NCBI RefSeq assembly: GCF_000702545.1
Contig: NZ_JNIO01000008.1
Location: 2,077,648 to 2,141,647, forward strand
From: Selenomonas sp. AB3002
Lineage (GTDB): Bacteria > Bacillota > Negativicutes > Selenomonadales > Selenomonadaceae
DNA: 64,000 nucleotides
Reading direction: 5' to 3'
Made by a program: the position numbers and the translations under genes. Below, one piece after another: positions 26,643-35,951 of this stretch (position 1 is its first letter; each line of letters starts with the position of its first letter). The notes under the pieces are model-generated. The model was not told the DNA's origin and did no database searches. It was given only the letters and a program-made list of their open reading frames with translations.

Positions 26643-26699
26643 CGTTGCTTTTGTCAATAATTTTAACAAGAAGATGTAGAAAAGTCAATAAGAGCAACG
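26643..26699 (-). promoter_or_regulatory. Promoter and putative operator of the MarR-RND operon
   Basis: TTGACT (26688-26683), 17 bp, TAAAAT (26665-26660) on the - strand; a second TTGACA/TTTAAT set lies about 30 bp downstream. CGTTGCTTTT (26643-26652) and AAGAGCAACG (26690-26699) form an inverted repeat flanking the first promoter and are candidate MarR sites. Confidence 0.5.
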
Positions 26700-26805
26700 C
26701 TTTTCCTGTATTTTCCATAAAATTAAGTTTATAATAGAATAAGCGGGGCCTCAATGGCCCGGAATCCGTTATCTTTGGTCGACATGGTGGGAGGTTTTCC
26801 TTTTT

Positions 26806-27693
26806 ATGAATACTTCTGCTCCTCGCGTAGGGCATATAAATTTTCTCAACACCTTGCCGCTGTCTTATAGCTTCGCCAATGGCGGTGATGAAGGACTGGA
26901 AATCATCCGGGGCGTGCCTTCGGTGCTGAACAGCGACCTCATCAGCGGGCGTCTTGATGTGGCAGAGATTTCTTCCATCGCCTATGCCCGCCACGCAGAA
27001 GAACTCCTGGTCCTGCCCAAGGTCTGCGTAGCTTCTGACGGGCCGGTGCAGAGCATTGTCCTGCTTTCGCGGAAACCCATAGAAGCTTTGGGCAAAGACA
27101 AGGTTATACTTACGGCGAAATCCGCCACCTCCCACTGCCTGCTTAAGATCATCCTCAGGGGAGCCTACGGGGCCATCCCCAACTACTACACCCGCAACAT
27201 CACTCCGGAGGAGCCCATACCGGCAGATGCCACCGCCTCCCTCTTTATCGGGGACGACGCCCTCTGGCTTTACCATCACCCACCTGCAGGCCTCTACCTC
27301 TACGACATCGGCCAGGAGTGGAAGAACCTCACGGGACAGAAGATGGTCTTTGCCCTCTGGGCAGTGCGCCGGGAGTTTGCCAATAAGAATCCCGAGGGCG
27401 TAAAGCTCATCCAGGAGCGCGTCCACGGGGCATTCCTGAGTTTCATCCGCAACGCCCTGCCGGGACCTGCGCGGCCTGCCGGCGGTCTTTCCTACCGGGA
27501 GACCATCATCCGCTCGGCCCTTGAGGACAAGCCCTTCACCTACGACCAGCTGGCAGACTACCTGGGACCTGCGGTGCGCTGGGACCTGACGGAAGATTAT
27601 CTGCAGGGGCTCAGCACCTTCTATACCATGGCCCATGAGATGAATCTGATAGAGCACATGCCAAAAATAAAGTTTGCCAAAATAGACGAATGA
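26806..27693 (+). CDS. mqnA: Chorismate dehydratase MqnA (futalosine pathway)
   Basis: A 295-residue MqnA/MqnD-family periplasmic-binding-like fold enzyme, which dehydrates chorismate to 3-enolpyruvylbenzoate, the entry into the futalosine route to menaquinone. The start RVGHINFLNTLPLSYSF, GVPSVLNSDLISGRLDVAEI, SSIAYARHAEEL and LFIGDDALW are family hallmarks. GGGAGG lies 11 bp upstream of the ATG. It stands alone; no other mqn gene is in the window. Anaerobic respiration in the organism is inferred. Confidence 0.88.
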   Translation: MNTSAPRVGHINFLNTLPLSYSFANGGDEGLEIIRGVPSVLNSDLISGRLDVAEISSIAYARHAEELLVLPKVCVASDGPVQSIVLLSRKPIEALGKDKVILTAKSATSHCLLKIILRGAYGAIPNYYTRNITPEEPIPADATASLFIGDDALWLYHHPPAGLYLYDIGQEWKNLTGQKMVFALWAVRREFANKNPEGVKLIQERVHGAFLSFIRNALPGPARPAGGLSYRETIIRSALEDKPFTYDQLADYLGPAVRWDLTEDYLQGLSTFYTMAHEMNLIEHMPKIKFAKIDE

Positions 27694-27698
27694 GCATG

Positions 27699-27729
27699 AA
27701 AAAGGCGGCCCCAAAAGGCCGCTTTTTTC
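27699..27729 (+). terminator. mqnA terminator
   Basis: AAGGCGGCC-ccaaaa-GGCCGCTTTTTT; it also lies at the end of the convergent cytidylyltransferase gene. Confidence 0.8.
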
Positions 27730-27733
27730 GTGC

Positions 27734-28465
27734 TTAAAAACCATATATCTGCTGGGCTTCCATGGCCTCGTAGAGAGCCTTGTAGATGTAGAAGTCAGCC
27801 GGTTCCGTTATTTTCATGTTATTCCTGGTGCTGTGCAAGAGATGCATATGCCGTTTCTGGATTCCGTACAGGTGAGAAGAATCTATGGTCTGATATCCCG
27901 CCTGCTCCGCCTGCTCGTAGGCACCATACACTTCACCAAAGCGGAAGGACTGGGGGGCCTTGGCCACATACATGAAATCCCGGTTCGGCACCTGCTGGAT
28001 ATCCACACCGTTAGTGCTCATGACCACGCTTTCCCGGGCTGCCTCACAGGTGATGGCATTGCCATACTTACGCACTGCATTGATATTGGCTTCAATCAAC
28101 TCATCGGTGATGAGCGGTCTGACCCCGTCATGAATCAGCACGATATCCTGGTCATCGGTGCTGCTGCGCATGGCCTTCAGGCCTTCCCAGATGGATTTGT
28201 GGCCAGTCTTGCCGCCGGGCACGATGATGGTGACCTTGCGGATGCCGAAGCGGTTCAGCATGCCCTTGAGCTCACTGATCCAGTTCTTGAGGCAGACAAT
28301 GACAATCTCATCTATCATGTCATGATACTCAAAATGCTCCAGCGTATGTATGATGACCGGCTTGCCATAGACCTGCAGGAATTGCTTGGGCAGGGAGCGG
28401 GCATTCATGCGACGGCCCGCTCCGCCTGCAAATATCAAAACTTTTACCTTCTCATTAGCTGCCAT
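27734..28465 (-). CDS. IspD/TarI-family cytidylyltransferase
   Basis: A 243-residue nucleotidyltransferase with the CTP-binding loop VLIFAGGAGRRMNA and LPKQFLQVYGKPVI, the IHDGVRPLIT motif and the C-terminal MKITEPADFYIYKAL. The family activates MEP (isoprenoids) or ribitol-/other polyol phosphates with CTP. It is the second gene after a DUF4422 glycosyltransferase (20 bp gap), so a role in a surface glycan (TarI-like, CDP-polyol) is more likely than isoprenoid synthesis; this is inference. The ATG at 28465 has GGAAAGGA upstream; a TTG three codons earlier is in frame. Confidence 0.85.
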   Translation of the reverse strand: MAANEKVKVLIFAGGAGRRMNARSLPKQFLQVYGKPVIIHTLEHFEYHDMIDEIVIVCLKNWISELKGMLNRFGIRKVTIIVPGGKTGHKSIWEGLKAMRSSTDDQDIVLIHDGVRPLITDELIEANINAVRKYGNAITCEAARESVVMSTNGVDIQQVPNRDFMYVAKAPQSFRFGEVYGAYEQAEQAGYQTIDSSHLYGIQKRHMHLLHSTRNNMKITEPADFYIYKALYEAMEAQQIYGF

Positions 28466-28485
28466 ATTACCCAATATCCTTTCCC

Positions 28486-29574
28486 TCAGGTAAGCCAGAC
28501 CTTCCTGGCGTGCATAATCTTCAAATCATCGTGGAGCATGAAATAAAGGGAGGTCAGGAGCTCTCCGATATGCCCCACAGGCCGGTCCAGTCCCATTCCC
28601 GGTCCTTCTCCCGCTCCAAAGATCTCTCCGGCCCGCTCCATGCGGGGGAAAAGCCAGGCAGCGTAGTCATCAAAGACCGCCTCTCTGGCCACTACCATAT
28701 TGTAGTTATAGACCCAGGGCCCCCTCAGCTTTGCCATAGCGCGTCCGGCTTCCTCCGGCGAAAACTCCCTCAGAGCCTGCTCCATAGCCGCAAGGGCCAG
28801 GGGATGATTGTACCTGCCGTACTGGGCAGAGGCATCGGGCCAACCAATGTAGGGCGTGGGCAGGATGGCATCCACCGTTCCGGAGGCAAGCAGGCTGTAA
28901 TCCTCCTGCCCCAGCACCAGGTAGCGGCGATAGTGGGCCAGCCCCTTGATTCCGGCCCTGCGGTTCTTCCAGCCCCAATAAGTGACAGTAAGTTCCGCAT
29001 AGTCACGGTTCATGGCGGAGATATTCTCCCCCTCATCATCACGAAAGGCACTATCCAAAGCCACACGATCCAGCGCGGCCCCTGCCTGCACATCGAAAAA
29101 AGGGGGCTGCAGGGGGAAGGCATTGCTCAGCGCCTTGTCCACGCCTGAGCGGGCCACATAGATTTCCACCTCCAGCGGCTCTGCCTTGCCCGCCGGGGCA
29201 TAGTCTTCGGCAAATTTCAGGCCCCGTGTGCGGTAATAACTTTTCATCAGGGCAAATTCCAATTGCGAATCCATGGGCACGACCTGCTGGAACTCCCGTA
29301 CGGCCAGCTCCGCCTTGATCTCCGGGTGCAGATACTCCGGCACAGACAGCAGGAATGCTGCCTCCTTGTCCCGTGGCACCTCATCGATGGTCCTCACGGC
29401 CACACCGTCCAGTGCATCAGGATTGCCCCGCCTGCTGGTCACCACATAAGCCTCGGGCTTGACCCCCAACGACCGCAGAGCCAGATTCGCCCCATAGGCT
29501 ATGGGCTGGGCACCATAAATATAGACCTTCCTGCCCGCCAGAGCCGCCAGTGCATCCGCCAGAACCTTCTCCAT
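28486..29574 (-). CDS. DUF4422 glycosyltransferase with N-terminal Rossmann-like region
   Basis: A 362-residue protein. Residues about 15-110 form a nucleotide-binding-like region (KVYIYGAQPIAYGANLAL, VVTSRRGNPDALDGV). From about residue 130 a DUF4422 domain follows: MNRDYAELTVTYWGWKNR, GLAHYRRYLVLG and WVYNYNMVVAREAVFDDYA, the conserved core of capsular polysaccharide glycosyltransferases of this type. First gene of the pair with the cytidylyltransferase. The acceptor and donor are unknown. ATG at 29574, with a GGGAAG-type ribosome site. Confidence 0.8.
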   Translation of the reverse strand: MEKVLADALAALAGRKVYIYGAQPIAYGANLALRSLGVKPEAYVVTSRRGNPDALDGVAVRTIDEVPRDKEAAFLLSVPEYLHPEIKAELAVREFQQVVPMDSQLEFALMKSYYRTRGLKFAEDYAPAGKAEPLEVEIYVARSGVDKALSNAFPLQPPFFDVQAGAALDRVALDSAFRDDEGENISAMNRDYAELTVTYWGWKNRRAGIKGLAHYRRYLVLGQEDYSLLASGTVDAILPTPYIGWPDASAQYGRYNHPLALAAMEQALREFSPEEAGRAMAKLRGPWVYNYNMVVAREAVFDDYAAWLFPRMERAGEIFGAGEGPGMGLDRPVGHIGELLTSLYFMLHDDLKIMHARKVWLT

Positions 29575-29847
29575 TGCTTCCCTTCCTCTGCCTTATCCTT
29601 GTTTAAAATCCTTTTTATTTTATCACAAGGAAGAATCTGCTTCAATCGGCCCCATTTATATAAAGAAATAAAATATTCTCCAGCCTGTCTTTCGCTGCCC
29701 GTACCGTATTTTCCCAAAACTCACTCCTGGAAGATGATGCAAAAATCCACTTCTTCCATTTTCAGCTGGCAAAGCGTTAGAGTATGACGTAAAATATAGA
29801 ATATGCTTTGTATTTTCACAACCACCTACAGAAAGTTGGTATAGATT
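29575..29847. other. Divergent gap between the glycan genes and tex
   Basis: AT-rich 273 bp that must hold both promoters. I see no convincing consensus pair and no gene with a ribosome site. Confidence 0.4.
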
Positions 29848-32073
29848 ATGTTAGAAAAAGATATCCCCTCGGTGCTGGCGAAGGAGCTTTCCGTCACCCC
29901 GAAGCAGATTGAAGATACCATGACCCTGCTGGATGAGGGCAATACTGTGCCCTTCATCGCCCGCTACCGCAAGGAGGCCACAGGAGGGCTTGACGATGAG
30001 CAGCTGCGCCTGCTGTCCGAACGGCTGACCTATCTGCGAAACTTCGTGAAGCGGCAGGAAGAAATCCTCACCAAGATTGAGGAACTGGGCAAGCTCACCC
30101 CAGAGCTGAAGACTGCCATCGAGAAGGCCGCCAAGCTGCAGGAACTGGAGGACCTGTACCTGCCCTATAAGCAAAAGAAGCGCACCCGGGCCATGGTGGC
30201 CAGGGAAAAGGGGCTGGCGCCCCTGGCAGAAATGATGCTGAAGCAGGAAGGCGTGCAGGGCACCGCACTGGAGGCTGCAGCTGCCTTCATTGACGAGGAA
30301 AAAGAAGTCGCCACCGCCGAGGAAGCACTGGCAGGGGCCAAAGACATCGTGGCCGAGCAGGTCATGGAGGAGGCCGCCCTGCGCCAGGAAATGCGCGACC
30401 ACCTCTGGAAAAGCGCCCTGCTGGCCACTGAGACGAATCCCAAAGGCGACCCTGAGGAAGCCAAGACCTTCCAGATGTACGCCGAGTTCTCCGAGCCTGT
30501 AAGGACTCTCCCCTCCCATCGCGTGCTGGCCATCAACCGGGGGGAGAAGAAGGACTGCCTGAAAGTTTCCCTCATCACCGACCACGAAGCCAATGTGCGC
30601 CGCATTGAACGCCGGGTCATGAAGAAGGGCCGCACTTCTCCCTTTGACGAAGCTCTCCATGAGGCCATCGAGGACGGCTACAAGCGTTTGCTGTTGCCCG
30701 CTTTAGAAAGAGAAATCCGCACCGCCCTCACCGAGGAGGCCGAAGCACAGGCCATCAAGCTCTTCGGGGTGAATCTGAAGCAGCTGCTCCTGCAGGCCCC
30801 CCTTGCCGGCCATACAGTGCTGGGCCTTGACCCTGGCTTCCGCAACGGCTGCAAGTGCGCCGTGGTGGACAAGACCGGCAGGATTCTCGACCACGGCATC
30901 ATCCAGGTGACCCAGAGCGAGGGCGCCAAAGCCAAGGCAGCCCAGACGGTTCTAGGCTGGATCAAGAAATACGGCGTAGACCTCATTTCCATCGGCAACG
31001 GCACAGCCAGCTATGAAACTGAGCAGTTTGCCGCCAAATTGATTGCGGACAACAAGCTCACTGACGTCAATTACCTGATCACCAACGAGGCCGGGGCCTC
31101 CGTTTACTCCGCTTCCAAGCTGGCAGCCCAGGAGCTGCCGGAATACGGGGTGGAGGTGCGCGGTGCCGCCTCCATTGCCCGCCGGGTGCAGGACCCCCTG
31201 GCGGAATTGGTGAAGATCGATCCCCAGGCCATCGGCGTGGGCCAGTACCAGCATGACGTGAACCAGAAGCAGCTGCAGGGCACTTTGGACGCCACCGTGG
31301 AGGACGCAGTGAACCATGTGGGCGTAGACCTGAACACCGCCTCCCCGGCCCTTCTTTCCCATATCGCAGGCATTTCTGCCGCCGTGGCCAAGAATATCGT
31401 AGCCTATAGGGACGCGAACGGCAGTTTCACCGCCCGCCGCCAGCTGCTGAAGGTGCCCCGCCTGGGACCTGCCGCTTTCACCCAGTGTGCAGGCTTCCTG
31501 CGCCTTTCACCCAAGGCCGCCAAGAATCCCCTGGACAGCACCAGCGTCCATCCGGAGTCCTATGAGCTGGCAGAGAAAATCCTGGGTGAGTTGGGCTTCT
31601 CTCCTGCCGACCTCCTGAAAAAGGAACAGCTGGAATTCCTTGCCGCCAAAGCCAAACTGGCTGACGTGAAGAAGCTGGCTGCCAAATTCGAGGCAGGCGA
31701 GCCCACCGTCAAGGACATTCTCGCAGCCCTGACCCGCCCGGGGCGTGACCCACGCGAAGATTTGCCTGCCCCTCTCACCCGCCAGGCCATCGTGAAGCTG
31801 TCTGACCTGAAGGTGGGCACCATCATGCGAGGCACTGTGCGCAATATCACTGACTTCGGCGCCTTTGTGGACATCGGCCTCCACGAAGCAGGTCTCATAC
31901 ATATCTCCGAGCTGAGCCATCGCCGGGTGAAGCACCCTCTGGACGTGCTGTCCGTAGGCGACAATATCGACACGGTTATCATCAAGGTAGACGAGGAACG
32001 GGGCCGCATCGGCCTTTCCCTGAAGCAGGTTGAAGAATACAGGAAGAAAGCCGCCGGAGGAGCTGGCAAATGA
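29848..32073 (+). CDS. tex: Tex, RNA-binding transcription accessory protein
   Basis: A 741-residue Tex protein: helical N-terminal scaffold (NTVPFIARYRKEATGGLDDE), YqgF/RNase H-like domain (VLGLDPGFRNGCKCAVVD), helix-hairpin-helix region (LNTASPALLSHIAGISAAVA, RLGPAAFTQCAGFLR) and a C-terminal S1 domain (GTIMRGTVRNITDFGAFVDI, IHISELSHR). It binds nucleic acid and affects transcription and RNA turnover. Full length for the family. It overlaps the following cobT fusion by 4 bp (ATGA), implying coupled translation although no functional link is known. Confidence 0.95.
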   Translation: MLEKDIPSVLAKELSVTPKQIEDTMTLLDEGNTVPFIARYRKEATGGLDDEQLRLLSERLTYLRNFVKRQEEILTKIEELGKLTPELKTAIEKAAKLQELEDLYLPYKQKKRTRAMVAREKGLAPLAEMMLKQEGVQGTALEAAAAFIDEEKEVATAEEALAGAKDIVAEQVMEEAALRQEMRDHLWKSALLATETNPKGDPEEAKTFQMYAEFSEPVRTLPSHRVLAINRGEKKDCLKVSLITDHEANVRRIERRVMKKGRTSPFDEALHEAIEDGYKRLLLPALEREIRTALTEEAEAQAIKLFGVNLKQLLLQAPLAGHTVLGLDPGFRNGCKCAVVDKTGRILDHGIIQVTQSEGAKAKAAQTVLGWIKKYGVDLISIGNGTASYETEQFAAKLIADNKLTDVNYLITNEAGASVYSASKLAAQELPEYGVEVRGAASIARRVQDPLAELVKIDPQAIGVGQYQHDVNQKQLQGTLDATVEDAVNHVGVDLNTASPALLSHIAGISAAVAKNIVAYRDANGSFTARRQLLKVPRLGPAAFTQCAGFLRLSPKAAKNPLDSTSVHPESYELAEKILGELGFSPADLLKKEQLEFLAAKAKLADVKKLAAKFEAGEPTVKDILAALTRPGRDPREDLPAPLTRQAIVKLSDLKVGTIMRGTVRNITDFGAFVDIGLHEAGLIHISELSHRRVKHPLDVLSVGDNIDTVIIKVDEERGRIGLSLKQVEEYRKKAAGGAGK

Positions 32074-34145
32074 GTGACATCATGCAGGAAATATCAGCAG
32101 GGCTCACCTATGCAGAGGCAGAAGCCCTCTTGCAGGAAACCCTGGATAAAATTCTCTCTCAGGATATGGAACCTGCCATGCAGGCCATAGATAAGCTGGA
32201 CAAGTCACTGGAGGGAGAGCTCCCCTCCTTGGGACGCCTGCCGCAGCTGCTGTTGGAATACCTCACCGCCCGTGGCAAAGACGAGGCTGAGGAACTGAAG
32301 CCCGCCACCTTCATCTTCTGCGCCGACCACGGCATTGCCCGGCAGGGGGTCAGCGCCTATCCTCCCGAAACCACCTATCAGATGGCCCAGAACTACCTGC
32401 TGCCCAAGGGCGGCGCTGCCAATGCCTTTTCCGACTACGCAGGGTCAAAGCTCTACGTTGTAGACATGGGCATGAACCTGCCGGAAGAGCCTGTGCTACC
32501 GGGAATCATCGACTGCCGTCTGGATAGTGGCACCAAGAACTTCACCGAAGGCCCTGCCATGAGCAGGGAGCAGGCAATGCTGGCCGTAGCTTATGGCATC
32601 AAAATGGCCCAGCTGGCCCACGCCAAGGGAAAGAATGTGCTCCTGCCCGGGGAAATGGGCATCAGCAACACCACCGCCCAGGCCTGCCTGGCCGCCGTCT
32701 TCTGTGGCCTGACACCTGAGGAAGCCACAGGCCGGGGCTCCCGCATTTCCGAGGAGCGCCTTGCACGGAAACAGCAGGCAGTGAGGACGGCTCTGACGGT
32801 CAACGGCTTCATCGGCAGGAACAGCGAAAAGGCCTCCCCCCGGGGAGCAAAGGCCATAGATGTGCTGGCCAAGGTAGGCGGCTTTGAATTCGGCGCCATG
32901 GCAGGCCTGATGCTGGGGGGAGCCGCCCTCAGAATGGTCACCATTTTGGACGGGGCCAACACCGCCGCCGCCGCACTGGTGGCCCAGAGCATCTGCCCCC
33001 GCGTAGTCGCCTGCCTGCTCCCCAGCCACCTGGGGGGGGAGAAATCCCATCGCCATGCTTTTGAAAAATTAGGCTTAAAGCCCTATCTGACCTTGGGGCT
33101 GAACCTGTCGGAGGCCTGCGGTTCCTCCATCCTGCTGCGCTTCCTGGGCACTGCCCTGCTGCTGCTGAAGCGGGCCCAGGAACATCAGGAGGCCATAAAC
33201 TCCCAGGGCGAAGCCGTCAATGAGGATTTCGATGATGAGGATTACGACGGCGGCAGCGACGAGGAGACGGGACTGCCCATAGATGAGACTGCCCTGGGGG
33301 CAGGCGGGTTGCACATCTCCTTTATGGACAGCGATGCCCCGGAAGTGACGGACAAGACCTTCGACTTCTACCTGAAGACCATGCCGGACCTGGACAAGGA
33401 AACCTTCGAGGCCGCCAAAGCCAGGCTGGACACCCTGGCTAAGCCCAGATACAGCCTGGGGAGCCTTGAGGATCTGGCCGCCGAGTTTGCCGGTGCGGTC
33501 AGGGAGCCGCTGCCCCCTTATGACCCGCCCTCCTCGGTTCTGCTGATTTCCCCCGGCCCCCTCTCCGAGGCCCAGTCCTTCCTAAGCGACACCTTCGCCA
33601 GCAGCTTCGAGTCTGACCTGGTAGTGGCAAGACTCATGGAAGGCCTGCCCCTCACTGCCTATTTCAACTTCGGCCGGGAAAAAGCCGAGGAAATCTCCTT
33701 CGACCTGCCCCTCCTGGTGCTGACTATGGGAGAACTTGAAGGGAAGCCTCTGGGCACTGCCGCAGAGACCTTTGCAGAAACTCTCCTCACAGGCAACGGC
33801 AAGCTGGCCTACGCCGCCGACGAATTCCTGCAGCACACGCCCCCAGACTACCACGGCACCATTGCCGCCCTGATGGGAGCAATCCTGGCCGCCGCCCACA
33901 ACAGCAGCCTGGTGTTCATCGGCGATCCCGCCACAGACATCATCGCCAGGTACACCGAACAGCTCTGCCCGGACATCCGCCCCTACGTCCTGCACCCTGA
34001 GCCAAGGCTCATGCAGCTGGGCATCAAGGCCCCCGGAGGACTGACGGGGTGCCTCTCCCTGCACATCCTGGAAGCGTCCCTGAGCGCGCTGAACAATATG
34101 AAGACCTTTGAGGAGACGAAGGTTTCCCTGGCATTGGATAATTAA
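32070..34145 (+). CDS. cobT: CobT fused to a second, degenerate CobT-like domain
   Basis: Residues 1 to about 370 are a complete nicotinate-nucleotide-dimethylbenzimidazole phosphoribosyltransferase, which makes alpha-ribazole-5'-phosphate for the lower ligand of cobamides. It has FIFCADHGIARQGVSAYP, LLPGEMGISNTTAQACLAAV and the catalytic-Glu region LGLNLSEACGSSILL. An acidic linker follows (EDFDDEDYDGGSDEETG). The last about 280 residues align by eye with the same fold, including PYVLHPEPRLMQLGIKAPGG, but the catalytic Glu position is Gly in PGGLTGCLSLHIL. The second half is probably structural or regulatory. No other cobalamin gene is nearby. Normal CobT has about 350 residues; this has 691. 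Confidence 0.85.
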   Translation: MSDIMQEISAGLTYAEAEALLQETLDKILSQDMEPAMQAIDKLDKSLEGELPSLGRLPQLLLEYLTARGKDEAEELKPATFIFCADHGIARQGVSAYPPETTYQMAQNYLLPKGGAANAFSDYAGSKLYVVDMGMNLPEEPVLPGIIDCRLDSGTKNFTEGPAMSREQAMLAVAYGIKMAQLAHAKGKNVLLPGEMGISNTTAQACLAAVFCGLTPEEATGRGSRISEERLARKQQAVRTALTVNGFIGRNSEKASPRGAKAIDVLAKVGGFEFGAMAGLMLGGAALRMVTILDGANTAAAALVAQSICPRVVACLLPSHLGGEKSHRHAFEKLGLKPYLTLGLNLSEACGSSILLRFLGTALLLLKRAQEHQEAINSQGEAVNEDFDDEDYDGGSDEETGLPIDETALGAGGLHISFMDSDAPEVTDKTFDFYLKTMPDLDKETFEAAKARLDTLAKPRYSLGSLEDLAAEFAGAVREPLPPYDPPSSVLLISPGPLSEAQSFLSDTFASSFESDLVVARLMEGLPLTAYFNFGREKAEEISFDLPLLVLTMGELEGKPLGTAAETFAETLLTGNGKLAYAADEFLQHTPPDYHGTIAALMGAILAAAHNSSLVFIGDPATDIIARYTEQLCPDIRPYVLHPEPRLMQLGIKAPGGLTGCLSLHILEASLSALNNMKTFEETKVSLALDN

Positions 34146-34175
34146 AAGGACGGCCCAATTTGGGCCGTCCTTTTG
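34144..34175. terminator. Bidirectional terminator between cobT and the chemoreceptor gene
   Basis: AAAAGGACGGCCC-aatt-GGGCCGTCCTTTT, symmetric with A's and T's on both sides. Confidence 0.85.
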
Positions 34176-34200
34176 CGTGCATATATTGACTTGTCGGCAA

Positions 34201-35934
34201 TCAAACCTTGAATGCTCCCACTGCCGTCTGCAGGCCGTGGGCCAGCTGGGCCAGGGCCTCGGAGGCGGTGGCGATTTCGCTGGCGGAAGCGGACTGCTCC
34301 TCGGCGGCTGCCGAGACGCTTTCCATTTCCGCAGCCACCTTGCGGCTGTTTTCGGAAATCTTGGCAGAGCGGGCGCGGATGTTGTCCGTATCGCTGGACA
34401 CGACCTGCAGGTCCTTGCCCATGGCGTCGGCCTTCTGGGCTACCATGTCAGACGATGCCTTGATCTTGTCGAAGGATTCCTGCAGCTGTCCTACAGACTG
34501 GGTACCTTCCTTGACAGCCACGTTGCCCTGCTGCATGGAGCTCACGGCAGAGCTGGTATCCTTCTGGATGCCGCCGATAAGGTCGGCGATGCGCTTGGCG
34601 GCTACCTGGGATTCCTCAGCCAGCTTGCGCACTTCATCAGCTACCACGGCAAAGCCACGGCCATGCTCGCCTGCTCTGGCTGCCTCGATGGCGGCGTTCA
34701 GAGCCAGCAGATTGGTCTGGTCGGAAATACCGGAGATGGTCTCCACGATCTGGCCAATTTCCTGGGAGCGCTGCCCCAGCTTGTCCACGGTAGCGGTGGA
34801 GCTGTTCACGATCTCCTCTACGCTGACGATCTTGGAAACGGCGCTGCCGATGGCGGCGCTGCCCGCCTGAGCCTGCTTGTTGGCTTCCACTACATTGTTG
34901 TTCACGTCCTTGGCGGTATCATTGAGCCTGTTGATGGAAGTCATGGCATGGTCGATGGAGACCATGGCGTCCTCCACATCCTGCTGCTGCTCCAGCACTG
35001 CCCCGGCGGAGTTGGTGACGGACTGAGCCACCATTTCCGTGGCTTCCGCCGCCTGATGAGCGCTGGCAGTGAGCTCCTGTGAGGAAGCCGCCAGCTGCTC
35101 AGTGGTGTGCAGCACCTTTTTGATGAGGTCGTTGACGGTGATGCGCATGGACTTCACACACTGCTCCATGTGGCCGAATTCGTCAGTGCGGCCATCGGTG
35201 CCGATCTTACCGCCGGTGCGGAAGTCACCTCTGGAGAGCTTGTCGCAGACAGCCACCACCAGCCCCAGGGGCCCCATGATATTTCTGGTGACCATGACCA
35301 CGGCGAAGGTCAGCACCACAATGATGAGGAAACAGCAAATGGTCATGTTGCGGATGGCCGAAGCCATGTCATCCTCACCCTTCAGCAGGGCTTCCTCAGC
35401 CCGCTCATGATCTATTTGCTGGGCCTGTGCCAAGTCATCGGAAATCTTCACAGCCAAAGGCATGACATTTTCCTGATAATAGTTCATGGGGGCACGGTTA
35501 TCCCCGCCCTCGGCAAAGGCGTTCATTTCCAGCAGCTTCTTGCTGTTTACTACATACTGGTCAAAAATCTTGCGCGCATCCGCTGCCAGGGCGGCCCGGC
35601 GGGGATGGGTGGCATTGAGTTTCTCATACTCTGCCATGGCTGCCTCTGCAGCTGCAGTAGCCTTGTTGAACTTCTCAATACGGTCCTTGCGCTGATCAGG
35701 CTGAATAGTATAGGGCTGCAACGAGCACTGAATCTGTGAGAACCGGACGTTGTAGCGCACTTCTCCCAACTGATAGAGGCTCATGGTATTGTCTCTGTAA
35801 AGATTCTCCAGATCTTCCTGGCCTTCTTTCAGATATACGTAGCCCAAGATGCCCACTATAACCGTGGCGATGAAAGCCAGCACTCCTATCAGTGCCAGCT
35901 TCTGCGCCACCTTGATGTTGTTTAAGAAGCCCAT
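34201..35934 (-). CDS. Methyl-accepting chemotaxis protein, four-helix-bundle sensor
   Basis: A 577-residue transmembrane chemoreceptor. TM1 ([20 protein letters not shown]) is followed by a periplasmic four-helix-bundle domain, TM2 ([15 protein letters not shown]), a HAMP region and a long signalling coiled coil. The conserved hairpin tip reads [20 protein letters not shown] with [20 protein letters not shown]. No C-terminal CheR/CheB-binding pentapeptide is present. It lies 17 bp downstream of a second receptor, so they may be co-transcribed. Ligand unknown. Confidence 0.92.
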   Translation of the reverse strand: MGFLNNIKVAQKLALIGVLAFIATVIVGILGYVYLKEGQEDLENLYRDNTMSLYQLGEVRYNVRFSQIQCSLQPYTIQPDQRKDRIEKFNKATAAAEAAMAEYEKLNATHPRRAALAADARKIFDQYVVNSKKLLEMNAFAEGGDNRAPMNYYQENVMPLAVKISDDLAQAQQIDHERAEEALLKGEDDMASAIRNMTICCFLIIVVLTFAVVMVTRNIMGPLGLVVAVCDKLSRGDFRTGGKIGTDGRTDEFGHMEQCVKSMRITVNDLIKKVLHTTEQLAASSQELTASAHQAAEATEMVAQSVTNSAGAVLEQQQDVEDAMVSIDHAMTSINRLNDTAKDVNNNVVEANKQAQAGSAAIGSAVSKIVSVEEIVNSSTATVDKLGQRSQEIGQIVETISGISDQTNLLALNAAIEAARAGEHGRGFAVVADEVRKLAEESQVAAKRIADLIGGIQKDTSSAVSSMQQGNVAVKEGTQSVGQLQESFDKIKASSDMVAQKADAMGKDLQVVSSDTDNIRARSAKISENSRKVAAEMESVSAAAEEQSASASEIATASEALAQLAHGLQTAVGAFKV

Positions 35935-35951
35935 AAGAAATTCCCCCTACG

